A stretch of 64,000 bases of DNA from Denitromonas halophila. GTDB taxonomy: Bacteria; Pseudomonadota; Gammaproteobacteria; Burkholderiales; Rhodocyclaceae. The position numbers and the translations under genes were made by a program. The notes beneath the pieces were generated by a model that worked only from the letters and a program-made list of their open reading frames with translations, searched no databases and was not told the DNA's origin. Below are positions 20,011-33,872 of the stretch, piece by piece. The stretch covers positions 372,001 through 436,000 of the forward strand of contig NZ_VMNK01000006.1 in NCBI RefSeq assembly GCF_007625155.1, written 5' to 3'. The first letter of the stretch is position 1. Every line of letters begins with the position of its first letter.

Positions 20011-21465
20011 ATGACCGAAGACTTTCTGATCAATTTCACCCCGCAGGAAACCCGCGCCGCACTCATGCAGCAAGGCGTGGTCCAGGAGCTCCACGTGGAG
20101 CGCACCGCCAGCCGCGGAATCGTCGGCAATGTGTATCAGGGCCGCGTCGTGCGCGTGCTGCCGGGCATGCAGTCGGCCTTCATCGACATCGGCCTGGAGC
20201 GCACCGCCTTCTTGCATGTGGCCGATATCTGGAGCGATCGCCACAACGGCGACCACGCCCGCCCGATCGAAAAGATTCTGGTCGAGGGCCAGAGCCTGAT
20301 GGTGCAAGTGCTCAAGGACCCGATCGGCACCAAGGGCGCGCGCCTGTCCACACAGGTCAGCATCGCTGGCCGCCTGCTGGTGTATCTGCCTCAGGAAAAG
20401 CACATCGGCATCTCCCAGCGCATCGAGGACGAAGCGGGCCGAGAGGCCCTGCGCGAGCGTCTCGCCCGCCTGATGGGCGAAGACGAAACCGGCGGTTTCA
20501 TTGTGCGCACCATGGCTGAACAAGCCAGTGACGCGGAACTGGCCGCCGACATCGCCTACCTGCGCAAGCTGTGGCAAGAAATCATGAGCCGTGCCAGTGG
20601 CGCCAAGCCCCCGCTGGTGCTGTACCAGGATCTGACGCTCGGCCAGCGCGTGCTGCGCGACCTGGTGACCGACTCGACCTCACGCATCATCGTCGACTCG
20701 CGCGAAAACTTCCTCAAGCTCACCGCCTTCGCCAAGGAATACATGCCGCGGGTGCTGCCGCTGATCCACCACTACACCGGCGAGCGGCCGCTGTTCGACC
20801 TGCACAACGTCGAAGACGAAATCGAAAAAGCACTGGCCCGTCGGGTCGATCTGAAGAGCGGTGGCTACCTGATCATCGACCAGACCGAGGCGATGACGAC
20901 CATCGATGTGAACACCGGCGGCTTCGTCGGCGCCCGCAGCTTTGATGACACCATCTTCAAGACCAACCTCGAGGCTGCGCAGACCATCGCCCGCCAATTG
21001 CGCATGCGCAACCTCGGCGGCATCATCATCATCGACTTCATCGACATGGAAACGATGGAGCACCGCGAGGCCGTGCTCGGCGAGTTCAAGCGCTCGCTGG
21101 AGCGCGACCACACCAAGATGACCGTCAACGGCTTCACCGCGCTTGGCCTGGTCGAGATGACCCGCAAGCGCACCCGCGAGTCACTGGCCCACACCCTGTG
21201 CGAACCCTGCCCGACCTGCGACGGCCGTGGCGAGGTGCAGACCGCCCGCACCGTGTGCTACGAGATCCTGCGCGAACTGCTGCGCGAAGCCCGCCAATAC
21301 AACGCCCGCGAGTTCCGCGTACTCGCCGCGCCGAATGTCTGCGACCTCTTCCTCGACGAAGAATCGCAGTCACTGGCCATGCTCTCGGACTTCATCGACA
21401 AGACCATCTCACTGCATCCGGAAGCCAGCTACACTCAGGAACAGTACGACATTGTTCTGCTCTGA
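20011..21465 (+). CDS. rng: Ribonuclease G
   Basis: A 484-residue RNase E/G family endoribonuclease. The S1 domain is at ~35-125 (GNVYQGRVVRVLPGMQSAFIDIG). The catalytic DNase I-like domain has the Mg-binding aspartates in TTIDVNTGG and IIIIDFIDMET, and the zinc link is CEPCPTCDGRG. It lacks the long unstructured tail of RNase E. It matures 16S rRNA 5' ends and degrades some mRNAs. Confidence 0.95.
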   Translation: MTEDFLINFTPQETRAALMQQGVVQELHVERTASRGIVGNVYQGRVVRVLPGMQSAFIDIGLERTAFLHVADIWSDRHNGDHARPIEKILVEGQSLMVQVLKDPIGTKGARLSTQVSIAGRLLVYLPQEKHIGISQRIEDEAGREALRERLARLMGEDETGGFIVRTMAEQASDAELAADIAYLRKLWQEIMSRASGAKPPLVLYQDLTLGQRVLRDLVTDSTSRIIVDSRENFLKLTAFAKEYMPRVLPLIHHYTGERPLFDLHNVEDEIEKALARRVDLKSGGYLIIDQTEAMTTIDVNTGGFVGARSFDDTIFKTNLEAAQTIARQLRMRNLGGIIIIDFIDMETMEHREAVLGEFKRSLERDHTKMTVNGFTALGLVEMTRKRTRESLAHTLCEPCPTCDGRGEVQTARTVCYEILRELLREARQYNAREFRVLAAPNVCDLFLDEESQSLAMLSDFIDKTISLHPEASYTQEQYDIVLL

Positions 21466-21517
21466 AGAAACCAGCCAGCGCCGTTCCGACCACATCGTCC
21501 CCAGGCCAACGCACCGC

Positions 21518-22219
21518 ATGCCACACACGCGCCACACTTCGGAAGTGCATCACTCCCATCGCGCCGGCTGGCTGCGTGCGGCGGTGCTCGGCGCCAATGA
21601 CGGCATCGTGTCGACCGCCAGCCTGATGCTCGGCGTGGCTGCGTCCGACGCCGGACACAGCGCACTGCTGATCGCCGGCGTGGCCGGACTGGTGGCCGGC
21701 GCCATGTCGATGGCTGCAGGAGAATATGTTTCTGTCAGTTCCCAGGCCGACACCGAACAGGCCGACCTGCGCCGTGAGCGCGCCGAACTGGATGCCCACC
21801 CGATCTACGAACACCAGGAGCTGGCCGCCATCTACGTCAAACGCGGCCTGAGCCCGGCGCTGGCCGACCAGGTGGCGCACCAACTGATGGACCACGACGC
21901 CCTCGGCGCCCATGCCCGCGACGAGCTGGGCATTACCGACACCTTGAGTGCCCGCCCCGTTCAAGCGGCACTGACCTCGGCAGCCACCTTCGCCGTTGGT
22001 GCAGCGCTGCCGCTGGCGGTGGCGCTGATCGCACCAGCCGCACACCTCGTACCAACGGTATCCGGGGCATCGCTGGTAGTGCTTACGGCTCTGGGCGGGC
22101 TGGCCGCACGCGCCGGCGGGGCGCCGGTCCCCCGCGCAGCGCTGCGGGTGGCCTTATGGGGGGCGCTGGCCATGGCACTCACCGCAGGCGTCGGTCATCT
22201 GTTCGGGACGGTGCTCTGA
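21518..22219 (+). CDS. VIT1/CCC1 family transporter
   Basis: A 233-residue membrane protein of the VIT1/CCC1 (DUF125) family, which exports Fe2+ and/or Mn2+ from the cytosol. The first helix pair contains WLRAAVLGANDGIVSTASLMLGV and AGAMSMAAGEYVSVSSQADTE; a charged cytosolic segment with EELAAIYVKRGLS-like metal-binding-domain features follows, then three C-terminal helices. ATG at 21518 was chosen; upstream in-frame sequence belongs to another frame over rng. It converges on atpG. Confidence 0.88.
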   Translation: MPHTRHTSEVHHSHRAGWLRAAVLGANDGIVSTASLMLGVAASDAGHSALLIAGVAGLVAGAMSMAAGEYVSVSSQADTEQADLRRERAELDAHPIYEHQELAAIYVKRGLSPALADQVAHQLMDHDALGAHARDELGITDTLSARPVQAALTSAATFAVGAALPLAVALIAPAAHLVPTVSGASLVVLTALGGLAARAGGAPVPRAALRVALWGALAMALTAGVGHLFGTVL

Positions 22220-22230
22220 CCCCTCGCCGA

Positions 22231-23124
22231 TCAGCGCTCGCCGCGCCCCTCGGCCAAAGCCTCAAAGCCCGCAACCACATCAAACAGCTCGGCGTCGATG
22301 CCGCTCTGGCGCAGGCGGTGGAAGCGGCGCCGCAAGACGTCCAGCAGCTCACCGATGTTTTTCTCGGCCCGCTGCATGGCCGCCAGCCGGCTGGCGTTTT
22401 CACTGGCCAGCGATTCGGCACAGGCACGAAACAACGAGATGAACAGATATTCGCGCACGAAGGCCGGTAGCGTCCGGGCCGGCCCGTTCATCAGCTCGGG
22501 CAAGTTGCGGGTGGGCCAAGGCGTCTGCGCCCATTGCTGCCGCCACGCCGCATCCAGCGGCAGCAGACGCTGACCGACGGGCCGGTACAGTGCACCCGGC
22601 TTCGGCTGGTTGTGGAACAGCCAGACAGCACCGACCTCGCCCGCGTCACGCCGTTGCTCCAGCGCGATCAGAACGCGCCCCACCAGTGCGGTGATGGCCG
22701 CGATGCCATTGGGCAGCGCAAAGGGCGCGCCCGCCGCCAGCCCGACGTCGGCCAGACGCGCCTGAATGCGCTCGCCCACCGCCCACACCACGGCCCCGTC
22801 CGGCGGCGCGCCCAGTGTTTCGACCACATACGACAGCATGACCTCGTTGAAACGGCCAACCAGCCCCTGATCGGAACCGAACACCACGGCGCCGATCGGC
22901 GCGTCGCGCCCCGACGCGGGCGCGAGCAGCGCGGTGGTGTCGAGCGGGCGCAAACTGGCGGCCAGCCCCAGTTGCACGGTGCGGGCGTATTCGTCGAGCG
23001 AACGCACTGCGTTCTCGTACTGACCGATGCTGGAAGCCGCCATGGCCTTCATGGTGCGCACCACCGTGGCCAGCTCGCCGGCCCCGGCAATCTGGTGGCG
23101 CAGGCCGGCGACGCCGTCGCTCAC
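22231..23124 (-). CDS. atpG: N-ATPase gamma subunit
   Basis: A 297-residue gamma subunit, the central rotor shaft of F1. The N-terminal helix ([26 protein letters not shown]) and C-terminal helix pair the coiled coil. It is the last gene of the nine-gene N-ATPase operon and overlaps atpA by four bases. It is somewhat longer and more diverged than usual F-type gamma, as known for N-ATPases. Confidence 0.9.
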   Translation of the reverse strand: MSDGVAGLRHQIAGAGELATVVRTMKAMAASSIGQYENAVRSLDEYARTVQLGLAASLRPLDTTALLAPASGRDAPIGAVVFGSDQGLVGRFNEVMLSYVVETLGAPPDGAVVWAVGERIQARLADVGLAAGAPFALPNGIAAITALVGRVLIALEQRRDAGEVGAVWLFHNQPKPGALYRPVGQRLLPLDAAWRQQWAQTPWPTRNLPELMNGPARTLPAFVREYLFISLFRACAESLASENASRLAAMQRAEKNIGELLDVLRRRFHRLRQSGIDAELFDVVAGFEALAEGRGER

Positions 23125-24668
23125 CCGCCGGCTCCCTGTTCGTCGGTCGCGACAAACCCGGCCAGCGCCTCACGGGCCCGGGCCACGATGTCTGCACGGT
23201 CGGCGTCGCTCAAGGTATCGGCCGCATCGAGCCGCGCACACAGCGCATCGGGCAGCGCCACCGCGACCGCGCGCACGGCGGCCTCGGCGGTGGGCATGTC
23301 AGACAAGGGCACCGCGTCAAACAAGCCATCGCTCAAGGCGAGCAGCACGGCAATCTGCGCGGGCATGGGGATCGGCGCGCCATCGGGCTGCTTGAGGCAG
23401 GCGCGGATGCGTCGGCCATGGTCGATCATGCGCACGGTGTCCTCGTCCAGCCGGGCACCAAAACGGGTAAAACTCTCCAGCTCTTCGAACTGGGCATAGG
23501 CCAGCTTCAGGTCGCCGGCCACTGCGCGGTAGGCAGCACGTTGCGCCTTGCCGCCGACGCGCGACACCGACATGCCCACATCGACCGCCGGCAGCACGCC
23601 CAACTCGAACAGGGTCGGCGACAGGTAGATCTGCCCGTCGGTGATCGAAATCAGATTGGTCGGGATGTAGGCTGAAATGTCCTGCGCCTCGGTCTCGATG
23701 ATCGGCAGCGCGGTCAGCGAGCCGCCACCGAGGTCTTCGCGCAAGTGGGTGGCGCGTTCGAGCAGGCGCGAGTGAATATAGAAAATGTCGCCCGGAAAGG
23801 CCTCCCGCCCCGGCGGCCGACGCAACAGCAAGGACAACTCGCGATAGGCGCGCGCATGGTGGGTGAGGTCGTCGTACACCACCAGCACATCCCGCCCCTG
23901 GGCCATGAAATGCTCGGCAATGCTGGTGGCTGCATAGGGCGCGATATAGCTCAGCCCGGGCGCGTCATTACCCTCGGTGACCACTGCCACGGTGTAGGCC
24001 ATGGCCTCGTGCTCACGCAGCATGGCGACCACCTTGGCCACCCCGGCGGCGCGCTGGCCGATGGCGCAATACACGCACAGGACGTTCTTGCCGCGCTGGT
24101 TGAGGATGGTGTCGACGGCAATGGCTGTCTTGCCGCTTTGCCGGTCGCCGAGAATCAGCTCGCGCTGACCGCGCCCGATCGGGATCAGCGCATCGATGAC
24201 CTTGATGCCGGTCTGCAGCGGCACGGTCACCGGCGCGCGGTCCATGATGTGCGCCGCCGGGCGTTCGACCGGCAATCGCGCATCGCTCAGCAGCGGCGGG
24301 CCACCATCCAGCACCCGCCCGGTGGGGTCGATGAGCCGGCCGATCAGGGCATCGCCCACCGGCACGTCGACCACATGCCCCAGCCGCGTCACCCGGTCGC
24401 CGGCACGAAGTGGCCAGTAGTCACCCAGCAGCACCACACCGATCTCGTCTTCGTCCACATTGAAGGCGATGCCAGTCAGCCCGCCGGGGAAGGCCAGCAC
24501 CTCCTCGAAGGCTACGCCGGGCAGGCCCGAGACGCGTGCGACGCCGGCGGCGACATGCGTCACCGTGCCGGTTTCTTTCGGCGCAAGCGGCGGCGCAAAA
24601 GCCTCGCGCGCCTGGGCGACGATGTCTAAGCGCTGCGCGAGGGCCGAGGCGAGGCTGTCACCCGGCAT
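23121..24668 (-). CDS. atpA: N-ATPase alpha subunit
   Basis: A 515-residue alpha subunit with the P-loop [16 protein letters not shown] and the conserved [30 protein letters not shown] region. Alpha subunits bind but do not hydrolyse nucleotide. ATG at 24668 ([14 protein letters not shown]) was preferred to the longer in-frame ORF, whose extra residues overlap atpF in another frame. It overlaps atpF by 11 bases. Position between atpF and atpG, without a separate atpH, is typical of N-ATPase operons. Confidence 0.93.
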   Translation of the reverse strand: MPGDSLASALAQRLDIVAQAREAFAPPLAPKETGTVTHVAAGVARVSGLPGVAFEEVLAFPGGLTGIAFNVDEDEIGVVLLGDYWPLRAGDRVTRLGHVVDVPVGDALIGRLIDPTGRVLDGGPPLLSDARLPVERPAAHIMDRAPVTVPLQTGIKVIDALIPIGRGQRELILGDRQSGKTAIAVDTILNQRGKNVLCVYCAIGQRAAGVAKVVAMLREHEAMAYTVAVVTEGNDAPGLSYIAPYAATSIAEHFMAQGRDVLVVYDDLTHHARAYRELSLLLRRPPGREAFPGDIFYIHSRLLERATHLREDLGGGSLTALPIIETEAQDISAYIPTNLISITDGQIYLSPTLFELGVLPAVDVGMSVSRVGGKAQRAAYRAVAGDLKLAYAQFEELESFTRFGARLDEDTVRMIDHGRRIRACLKQPDGAPIPMPAQIAVLLALSDGLFDAVPLSDMPTAEAAVRAVAVALPDALCARLDAADTLSDADRADIVARAREALAGFVATDEQGAGG

Positions 24669-25476
24669 CGGTCGGGACCTTGAGTTTGATGCTGGGCTTT
24701 GCCTCGCCCGCCGGGGGCGCCGGCGCCGCCAGCAGTTCGGACACACTCGCCTGCAGCGCATCGAGGTAGTCTGCAATGCTCCAGCCCAGCGTCTGGCCGG
24801 CCGAGGCGATTTCGATCCCGGCCACCCGATCGGACGCAATCTCGAATTGCGGCGCCTGGGCGATGCCCAAATCGTCCTTCAAGGCAGCCTGCACGGCGGC
24901 GCGATCCGCGTCGGACAAGGCGAAGGCGCTGCGCACCACCAGGGGCGCGGCCGACGCCTTGAAGTCCGCCAGCAGCGTCGCCTCGTCCGCCGCACGGGCC
25001 GCCTGTAGCCGACGCACGAAGGTGGCCACCATGCGCGACTCCAGCCCGGCATCGGCCAGGTCGCCCAGGGCCTTGCGGCACACTGCAAACACTTCGTGTT
25101 GCGTGCGCTCGGCGAGCGCCTGCCTGAGCGCCGTCGCCTGCGTGGCCAGTCGCTGCGTCTGGTGGGCCTCCAGTTCGGTCGCACGCTGACGCGCAGCCTC
25201 GATCAGGCGCTTTCCTTCGGCATCGGCCTCGGCCGTCGCGGTGGCGAGCAGTGCCTCGCGCTGTGCGTCCAGCGCCGCCTGCTGCTCACGAAAATGCGTC
25301 TGCTCGGCCTGGGCCGCATCGCGCGTGGCATCGGCCTGCGCCAGTTCCTTGGCAATGCGCTGCTCGCGCGCGTCGATTGCGTCGAGCACCGGCTGATACA
25401 GGAAGCGCTTGAGCAACCACACCAGAATCAGAAAATTGAGCAACTGCGCGACAACGGTAAACCAGTCGATGAGCAT
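24658..25476 (-). CDS. atpF: N-ATPase fused b/delta subunit
   Basis: A 272-residue stator protein. Residues ~5-27 form a single membrane helix ([21 protein letters not shown]), followed by a long charged coiled coil rich in Ala, Glu, Gln and Arg (to ~135), and a C-terminal domain resembling OSCP/delta. This b-delta type arrangement explains the absence of atpH and is a recognised N-ATPase trait. It starts four bases after atpE. Confidence 0.9.
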   Translation of the reverse strand: MLIDWFTVVAQLLNFLILVWLLKRFLYQPVLDAIDAREQRIAKELAQADATRDAAQAEQTHFREQQAALDAQREALLATATAEADAEGKRLIEAARQRATELEAHQTQRLATQATALRQALAERTQHEVFAVCRKALGDLADAGLESRMVATFVRRLQAARAADEATLLADFKASAAPLVVRSAFALSDADRAAVQAALKDDLGIAQAPQFEIASDRVAGIEIASAGQTLGWSIADYLDALQASVSELLAAPAPPAGEAKPSIKLKVPTDAG

Positions 25477-25479
25477 GGC

Positions 25480-25761
25480 TCAACTTCCTGCACTCTGGGC
25501 AATGGCGTGCGACCAGAACGGGTTGGCAAAGAGCAGGATCATCGACACCACGAAGCAGTAGATCGCCACCGACTCGACCATCGCCAGGCCAACGAACAGG
25601 GTGCGGGTGATGGTGGCTGCGGCGTCGGGCTGCTGGGCCAGCGAAGTGAGCGCCGACGACACCGCCCGCCCCTCGCCCAGCGCCGGCCCGATGCTGCCGA
25701 TCGCGATGGTGAGTCCGGCGGTGATGATCGACACCACAGCAATGATGGTTTGACTATCCAT
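25480..25761 (-). CDS. atpE: N-ATPase c subunit (rotor ring)
   Basis: A 93-residue two-helix proteolipid. Helix 1 carries GPALGEGRAV with E30; helix 2 carries VESVAIY with E63, S64 and Y68. E63/S64/Y68 match the Na+-ligand pattern of sodium-type rings, while E30 replaces the usual glutamine, giving the two-carboxylate ion site reported for N-ATPases. The polar loop is AQQPDAA. Known work on the Burkholderia pseudomallei N-ATPase found a c17 ring coupled to protons, so ion choice should not be assumed from these residues alone. Confidence 0.95.
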   Translation of the reverse strand: MDSQTIIAVVSIITAGLTIAIGSIGPALGEGRAVSSALTSLAQQPDAAATITRTLFVGLAMVESVAIYCFVVSMILLFANPFWSHAIAQSAGS

Positions 25762-25770
25762 GATGACTCC

Positions 25771-26487
25771 TCAGGGGGTATTTGCAGACGCTGTGTCAGC
25801 CGCAGCGCCGCCCGGGAGCGGGGGGCGAATGCGCGTGGCGGCGGCGATATACACCGCCGCCAGGACACTGAAAATATAGGCTTGCACCATCCCGGTCAGC
25901 AGCCCGAGGGCGCTGAGCATGATGGGGAAGATGAAGGGGGTGATGGTAAGCAAAATGGCCAGGATCATGGTCCCGCTCATCATGTTGCCAAACAGGCGGG
26001 CCGCCAACGCCAGGGTGCGCGACAGCTCGCTGATGATATTGAATGGCAGCATGATGACGGTCGGTTTCACATAGGCAGCGAGGTATTCGCGCAATCCGCA
26101 TTCGGCAATGCCGAACATCGGCACCGCGACGAACACCGCCAGCGCCAGCGCAGTGGTGGTCGACAGCGAGCCGGTGGGCGGCTCGTAGCCGGGCACGATG
26201 GTGAACAGGCTGGCCGTGGCAACGAACAGGAACAAGGTGCCGAGAAAGCCCACATAGTTGCGCGGCGCGACCAGGCCGATATCGGCAATCTGCGTTTCGA
26301 TGCCGGTGACGATGATCTCGAGCAGGTTCTGCCAGCGCGAGCGGGCCAGACCGCGCGACAGCCGCCGCGTGACCGCCCAGGCACCCACCGTCAGCACCGC
26401 CATCAGCGCCCAGGTGAAGGCGATGGTGGCGTTGATCTTGAAGAGGCCAAACTGCCACAAAATGATGTCGTCGGGGCTAAGGTGCAT
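25771..26487 (-). CDS. atpB: N-ATPase a subunit
   Basis: A 238-residue (from ATG 26487) membrane subunit forming the ion half-channels. The essential arginine is expected in ELSRTLALAARLFGNMMSG, and GMVQAYIFSVLAAVYIAAA is the conserved last helix. ATG at 26487 (MHLSPDDI) was preferred to one five codons upstream. The start overlaps atpR by 11 bases. Confidence 0.93.
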   Translation of the reverse strand: MHLSPDDIILWQFGLFKINATIAFTWALMAVLTVGAWAVTRRLSRGLARSRWQNLLEIIVTGIETQIADIGLVAPRNYVGFLGTLFLFVATASLFTIVPGYEPPTGSLSTTTALALAVFVAVPMFGIAECGLREYLAAYVKPTVIMLPFNIISELSRTLALAARLFGNMMSGTMILAILLTITPFIFPIMLSALGLLTGMVQAYIFSVLAAVYIAAATRIRPPLPGGAAADTASANTP

Positions 26488-26779
26488 GGCTCGTCTCCGC
26501 ATCTGCCGATCGGGTCAGCCGAGTGACCGCCACACGCGCCAGCACAAAGCCGACCAGTGCGGCCAGCCAGCGCCGCCAGTCGCTGCCACACACGGCAAAG
26601 AACCCGGCCAGCACGATCCCCATGCGCAGCACCAGACTGCCGAAAAACCACAGCGCCACCCGCGGCGATGAGACCGCCCGGCGCACGGTCCACCACAGGC
26701 CACCGAAAAAGATCGCGCCCAGCACACCGCCCACCCCCAGCGGCAGCATCAGCGCCAGCGCTTCATGCATCATCATCAT
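26477..26779 (-). CDS. atpR: N-ATPase subunit AtpR
   Basis: A 100-residue protein with three predicted membrane helices (~7-30, ~40-62 and ~70-85) and a polar tail. AtpR is found only in N-ATPase operons, between atpQ and atpB, and is thought to help assemble or anchor the c ring. The start is a run of four Met codons, so the true start among them is unclear. It overlaps atpQ and atpB. Confidence 0.85.
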   Translation of the reverse strand: MMMMHEALALMLPLGVGGVLGAIFFGGLWWTVRRAVSSPRVALWFFGSLVLRMGIVLAGFFAVCGSDWRRWLAALVGFVLARVAVTRLTRSADAETSHAP

Positions 26780-27090
26780 CCTCCCGATCGCGGATTTCCT
26801 GCCCCTCGCGCAGCACCCAGTGCCAGGCGCTGAAGCAGCCCAGCACCAGCCCGATCGGCATCAACACCAGCACCCAGGAGTGCCCGGCCGGATGGCGGGC
26901 GTCGAGCCACCAGCCGATGCCCACCGCCACCAGGGTTGGCATGGCCACCGACCAGCCCACCAGGCCCATCATCCCCAGCCCGAACCAGATGGTGTGATTC
27001 ACCTGCCGCTGGGCCTTGAGCTTGCGCGCCGCCTTGCGGCCGACCTCACGGCTGAATTCGCTCTCAGGCGACGGGCGTTCCTGGCGCGGC

Positions 27091-27098
<8 letters not shown>
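26763..27098 (-). CDS. atpQ: N-ATPase subunit AtpQ (AtpI/AtpZ-like)
   Basis: A 111-residue protein with a basic soluble N terminus (RKAARKLKAQRQ), two membrane helices (~38-62 and ~75-95) and an acidic tail ending DREDDDDA. It corresponds to the AtpI/AtpZ-like subunit present in N-ATPase operons, probably an assembly factor or Mg/Ca-linked accessory subunit (inference). It overlaps atpC and atpR. Confidence 0.85.
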
Positions 27099-29923
<2,825 letters not shown>

Positions 29924-29953
29924 ACGCCCGTTTGATTTAGCCCCCTGCCCGTC

Positions 29954-30562
29954 ATGAAACTCATCGGCATGCTCGACTCGCCCTTTGTCCGCCGCACCGT
30001 CGTCTCGGCGCACCTGATGCATCTGTCGCTGGACCACGAACAGATCTCGGTGTTTCGCCAATACGAACAGTTCCGCGCGATCAACCCGCTGGTCAAGGCA
30101 CCGACGCTGGTCTTTGACGACGGCACGGTGATGGTCGAGTCCCAGATCATCCTGCAATACCTCGAAACCCTCGCCGCGCCCAAAAACCGCCTCACGCCAA
30201 GCGATCCAGTGGCGCGCCAGCGCTGCCTGCGGCTGACCAGCCTGGCGCTGGCCGCCTGCGACCGCTCCGTCCAGCGCTACTACGAAACCAGCATCCGCCC
30301 CGAAGCGCACCGCTGGCTCGACTGGTCCGGCCGCCTGACCGAACAGCTACGTGCCAGCTACGACCTGCTCGAAGCCGAGTTTGGCGATAGCGACTGGCTG
30401 TGTGGCGACGACCTCACCCAGGCCGACGTCAGCACCGCCGTCGCCTGGCGCTTTACGCAAAGCAAACTCCCCGGCGTGATTGACCCCGCCGATTACCCCC
30501 GCCTCGCCGCCCACGCCGCGGCAGCCGAGGCACTGCCGGCCTTCCAGGCTGCGGATTTCTAG
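29954..30562 (+). CDS. Glutathione S-transferase family protein
   Basis: A 202-residue GST with the thioredoxin-like N-terminal domain (MKLIGMLDSPFVRRTVVSAHL), the cis-Pro region KAPTLVFDD and the glutathione-binding VESQIILQYLE. The C-terminal helical domain follows (DLTQADVSTAVAWRF). The catalytic residue is probably S9 in the LDSPF stretch. It ends three bases before ruvA. Confidence 0.88.
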   Translation: MKLIGMLDSPFVRRTVVSAHLMHLSLDHEQISVFRQYEQFRAINPLVKAPTLVFDDGTVMVESQIILQYLETLAAPKNRLTPSDPVARQRCLRLTSLALAACDRSVQRYYETSIRPEAHRWLDWSGRLTEQLRASYDLLEAEFGDSDWLCGDDLTQADVSTAVAWRFTQSKLPGVIDPADYPRLAAHAAAAEALPAFQAADF

Positions 30563-30565
30563 ACA

Positions 30566-31165
30566 ATGATCGGACGCCTCACGGGCACCCTGCTCGAAAA
30601 GAACCCGCCACAAATCCTCATCGACGCTGGCGGCGTCGGCTATGAAGTTGACGTGCCCATGAGCACCTTCTACCACCTGCCCGCCACCGGCCAGGCGGTC
30701 AGCCTGCACACCCACCTCGCGGTGCGCGAGGACGGCCATTTTCTGTACGGCTTTGGCAGCCATGAAGAACGCACCGCCTTCCGCCAGCTGATCAAGGTCT
30801 CCGGCATCGGCGCACGCACCGCGCTGGCCGTGCTCTCGGGCCTGTCGGTTACCGACCTCGCCCAGGCCATCGCGCTGCAGGAAACCGGCCGGCTGGTGAA
30901 GATCCCCGGCATTGGCAAAAAAACCGCCGAGCGCCTGCTGCTCGAACTCAAGGACAAGCTCGGCAAAGCCCTGCCCACCGTCTCCGCCAACCTCGCCACC
31001 AGTGGCGCTAACACCCCGCCCGACGCACGCAGCGATATCCTCAACGCCCTGATGGCGCTGGGCTACAACGAGAAAGAAGCCCTCGGCGCCATGAAAGGCC
31101 TGGCCGACGACGCCACCGTCTCCGACGGCATCCGCGCGGCCCTCAAGCTCCTCGCGAAAGCCTGA
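30566..31165 (+). CDS. ruvA: Holliday junction branch migration protein RuvA
   Basis: A 199-residue RuvA with N-terminal OB fold ([20 protein letters not shown]), two helix-hairpin-helix motifs ([18 protein letters not shown] and [23 protein letters not shown]) and the C-terminal domain III that contacts RuvB. It binds four-way junctions as a tetramer. The ATG follows the GST stop by three bases, and the next start overlaps the ruvA stop by one base. Confidence 0.96.
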   Translation: MIGRLTGTLLEKNPPQILIDAGGVGYEVDVPMSTFYHLPATGQAVSLHTHLAVREDGHFLYGFGSHEERTAFRQLIKVSGIGARTALAVLSGLSVTDLAQAIALQETGRLVKIPGIGKKTAERLLLELKDKLGKALPTVSANLATSGANTPPDARSDILNALMALGYNEKEALGAMKGLADDATVSDGIRAALKLLAKA

Positions 31166-31677
31166 TGCCACGCGCGGCAACGCCGACCCCGAAACAAGGC
31201 TTTCTACGCAGCATCCGCCTCGGCCCCGGCCTGCTCAAATGGGGCATCAGCCTGTGGCCGCCCTTTCTCGGCGCCGGCATCCGCGTGCAGCACATCGCCC
31301 CCGACTTCAGCGAGATCGTGGTCGCTCTCAAGATGGGCCTGTTCAACCGAAACTATGTCGGCACCCACTTCGGCGGCTCGCTGTTCTCCATGACAGACCC
31401 GTTCTACATGCTGATGCTGATGCACCGCCTCGGCAAAGGCTATGTGGTGTGGGACCGCGCCGCGAAGATCGACTTCCTGCACCCCGCCAAAGGCACGGTC
31501 ACCGCCCGCTTCATGCTCAATGAAGCGCAGATCGACGCCATACGCGCCGCTACCGCCGACGGAGAAAAACACCTGCCGACCTATACGGTCGAGGTGATCA
31601 ATGCCGACGGCGAGGTGTGTGCGCGGGTGGAGAAGACGGTCTATATCCGAAAGCTCGCCCCCAAACAGCCCGAATGA
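31165..31677 (+). CDS. DUF4442 hotdog-fold (thioesterase-like) protein
   Basis: A 170-residue protein with the DUF4442 pattern: GLFNRNYVGTHFGGSLFSMTDPFYMLML, the asparagine/histidine-containing helix of hotdog folds, then VVWDRAAKIDFLHPAKGTVTARF. Members are putative acyl-CoA thioesterases or YiiD C-terminal-like domains. It sits between ruvA and ruvB, overlapping ruvA by one base and the next gene by four, so it is co-transcribed with a DNA repair operon although no link in function is known. Confidence 0.8.
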   Translation: MPRAATPTPKQGFLRSIRLGPGLLKWGISLWPPFLGAGIRVQHIAPDFSEIVVALKMGLFNRNYVGTHFGGSLFSMTDPFYMLMLMHRLGKGYVVWDRAAKIDFLHPAKGTVTARFMLNEAQIDAIRAATADGEKHLPTYTVEVINADGEVCARVEKTVYIRKLAPKQPE

Positions 31678-32099
31678 AGGACGTCGCGGGCCGCGTTGGC
31701 AGCATCGTGCTCGTGTTGCTTGGCTTTGCCGCCATCGCCCCGACGGCATTCGTTACGCTGTTTGGGCTGTTTGTTACAGGGGGTCTGGCTTTCAAGGATG
31801 GCCTGAATGCCACCATGCTTTGGACCGCCATCGCACTGCTCGTGCCCACCGCGTCGCTTGCGTGCCTTCTCTGGCTCACGACCCGACACCGCAGCCTCCG
31901 CTTGTCGGAGGTTCCGGCACTCGTATGGACAGGCTTGGCGGCGGGGGTTCTCGCGGGTCTTTATATGACGGCCAAGCTCCCACCGGCGTCGATCAACACT
32001 GCGAGCACCTGGTTCAAGATCGGCGGTGGGCCATTGCTGCTCGCCCCTGTCGTAGTCTTTATCATCTGGTATCGCGGCCGGAACACGAATCCGGAATAG
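31674..32099 (+). CDS. Small integral membrane protein, unknown
   Basis: A 141-residue protein with four predicted membrane helices (about 7-32, 42-67, 79-98 and 110-131) and short loops. ATG at 31674 overlaps the DUF4442 stop (ATGA). No family motif was recognised. It lies 23 bases before ruvB. GC content is somewhat lower than that of its neighbours. Confidence 0.6.
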   Translation: MKDVAGRVGSIVLVLLGFAAIAPTAFVTLFGLFVTGGLAFKDGLNATMLWTAIALLVPTASLACLLWLTTRHRSLRLSEVPALVWTGLAAGVLAGLYMTAKLPPASINTASTWFKIGGGPLLLAPVVVFIIWYRGRNTNPE

Positions 32100-32122
32100 C
32101 GCCCTTCAGTTAAACTGCCGCC

Positions 32123-33175
<1,053 letters not shown>

Positions 33176-33179
33176 TCGG

Positions 33180-33851
33180 GTGGCGGGCGTGAGTGTCTCG
33201 CTGCTGGTCGCTGGCGCGGCGGCCATGCTCGCCGGTGGCGTACTGTGGCGCAAGCGCGTGGCCCGCGAGCGCGGGCAGTTTCTCCAGCACTACGATTTCA
33301 GCCGCCTGCTCGACAAACGCCTCGCCAGCCGCCGGCCCGAACTAAGCCCGGCGCAACGCAAAACCGTCTTTCACGGCCTGCGCGACTGGTTCGAAATCAA
33401 CCACCGCGCCGGCCGACGCAAGCTATCAATGCCCTCACAGGCGGTCGATGACGCGTGGCACGAGTTCATCCTGTTCACCCGCAATTATCAGGATTTCTGC
33501 CGCCGGGGGCTGGGGCGTTTTCTGCACCATGTACCCGCCGAGGCGATGACCCGCCCGACGCAGGCGCAAGACGGCCTCAAGCGCAGCTGGCGGCACGCCT
33601 GCGCCCATGAGGGTATCGATCCCAAGTCGCCCTCCCGCCTGCCCCGCCTGTTTGCCATCGACGCAACGCTCGGTCTGAGCGACGGTTTCAGCTACCAGCT
33701 CGACTGCCGCAAAGCGGGTACAGCCGCCAGCGGCGCATACTGTGCGAGCCACATCGGTTGTGGCGGCGGCTGCAGCAGTTGCAGCAGCGACTCGGGCAGC
33801 TCGGATGGGGGTTGTGGCAGCGGCTGCGGCGGAGGTTGTGGCGGCGACTGA
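33180..33851 (+). CDS. GRDP-like (glycine-rich domain-containing) protein with Cys/Gly-rich tail
   Basis: A roughly 223-residue protein: one N-terminal membrane helix, a basic stretch, then a domain with AVDDAWHEFILFTRNYQDFC and LGRFLHHVPAE, matching the W-H-x-F/H-I-L-x-T-x-x-Y-x-x-F-C pattern of GRDP-like proteins. The last ~35 residues are almost only Gly, Ser and Cys (GCGGGCSSCSS, then GCGSGCGGGCGGD), with about nine cysteines. Such tails occur in several uncharacterised bacterial membrane proteins; metal binding or modification is possible but unproven. The GTG start at 33180 follows ruvB by four bases; a GTG at 33189 is an alternative. Confidence 0.65.
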   Translation: MAGVSVSLLVAGAAAMLAGGVLWRKRVARERGQFLQHYDFSRLLDKRLASRRPELSPAQRKTVFHGLRDWFEINHRAGRRKLSMPSQAVDDAWHEFILFTRNYQDFCRRGLGRFLHHVPAEAMTRPTQAQDGLKRSWRHACAHEGIDPKSPSRLPRLFAIDATLGLSDGFSYQLDCRKAGTAASGAYCASHIGCGGGCSSCSSDSGSSDGGCGSGCGGGCGGD

Positions 33852-33872
33852 TCCACACACAAGGGGATAAAG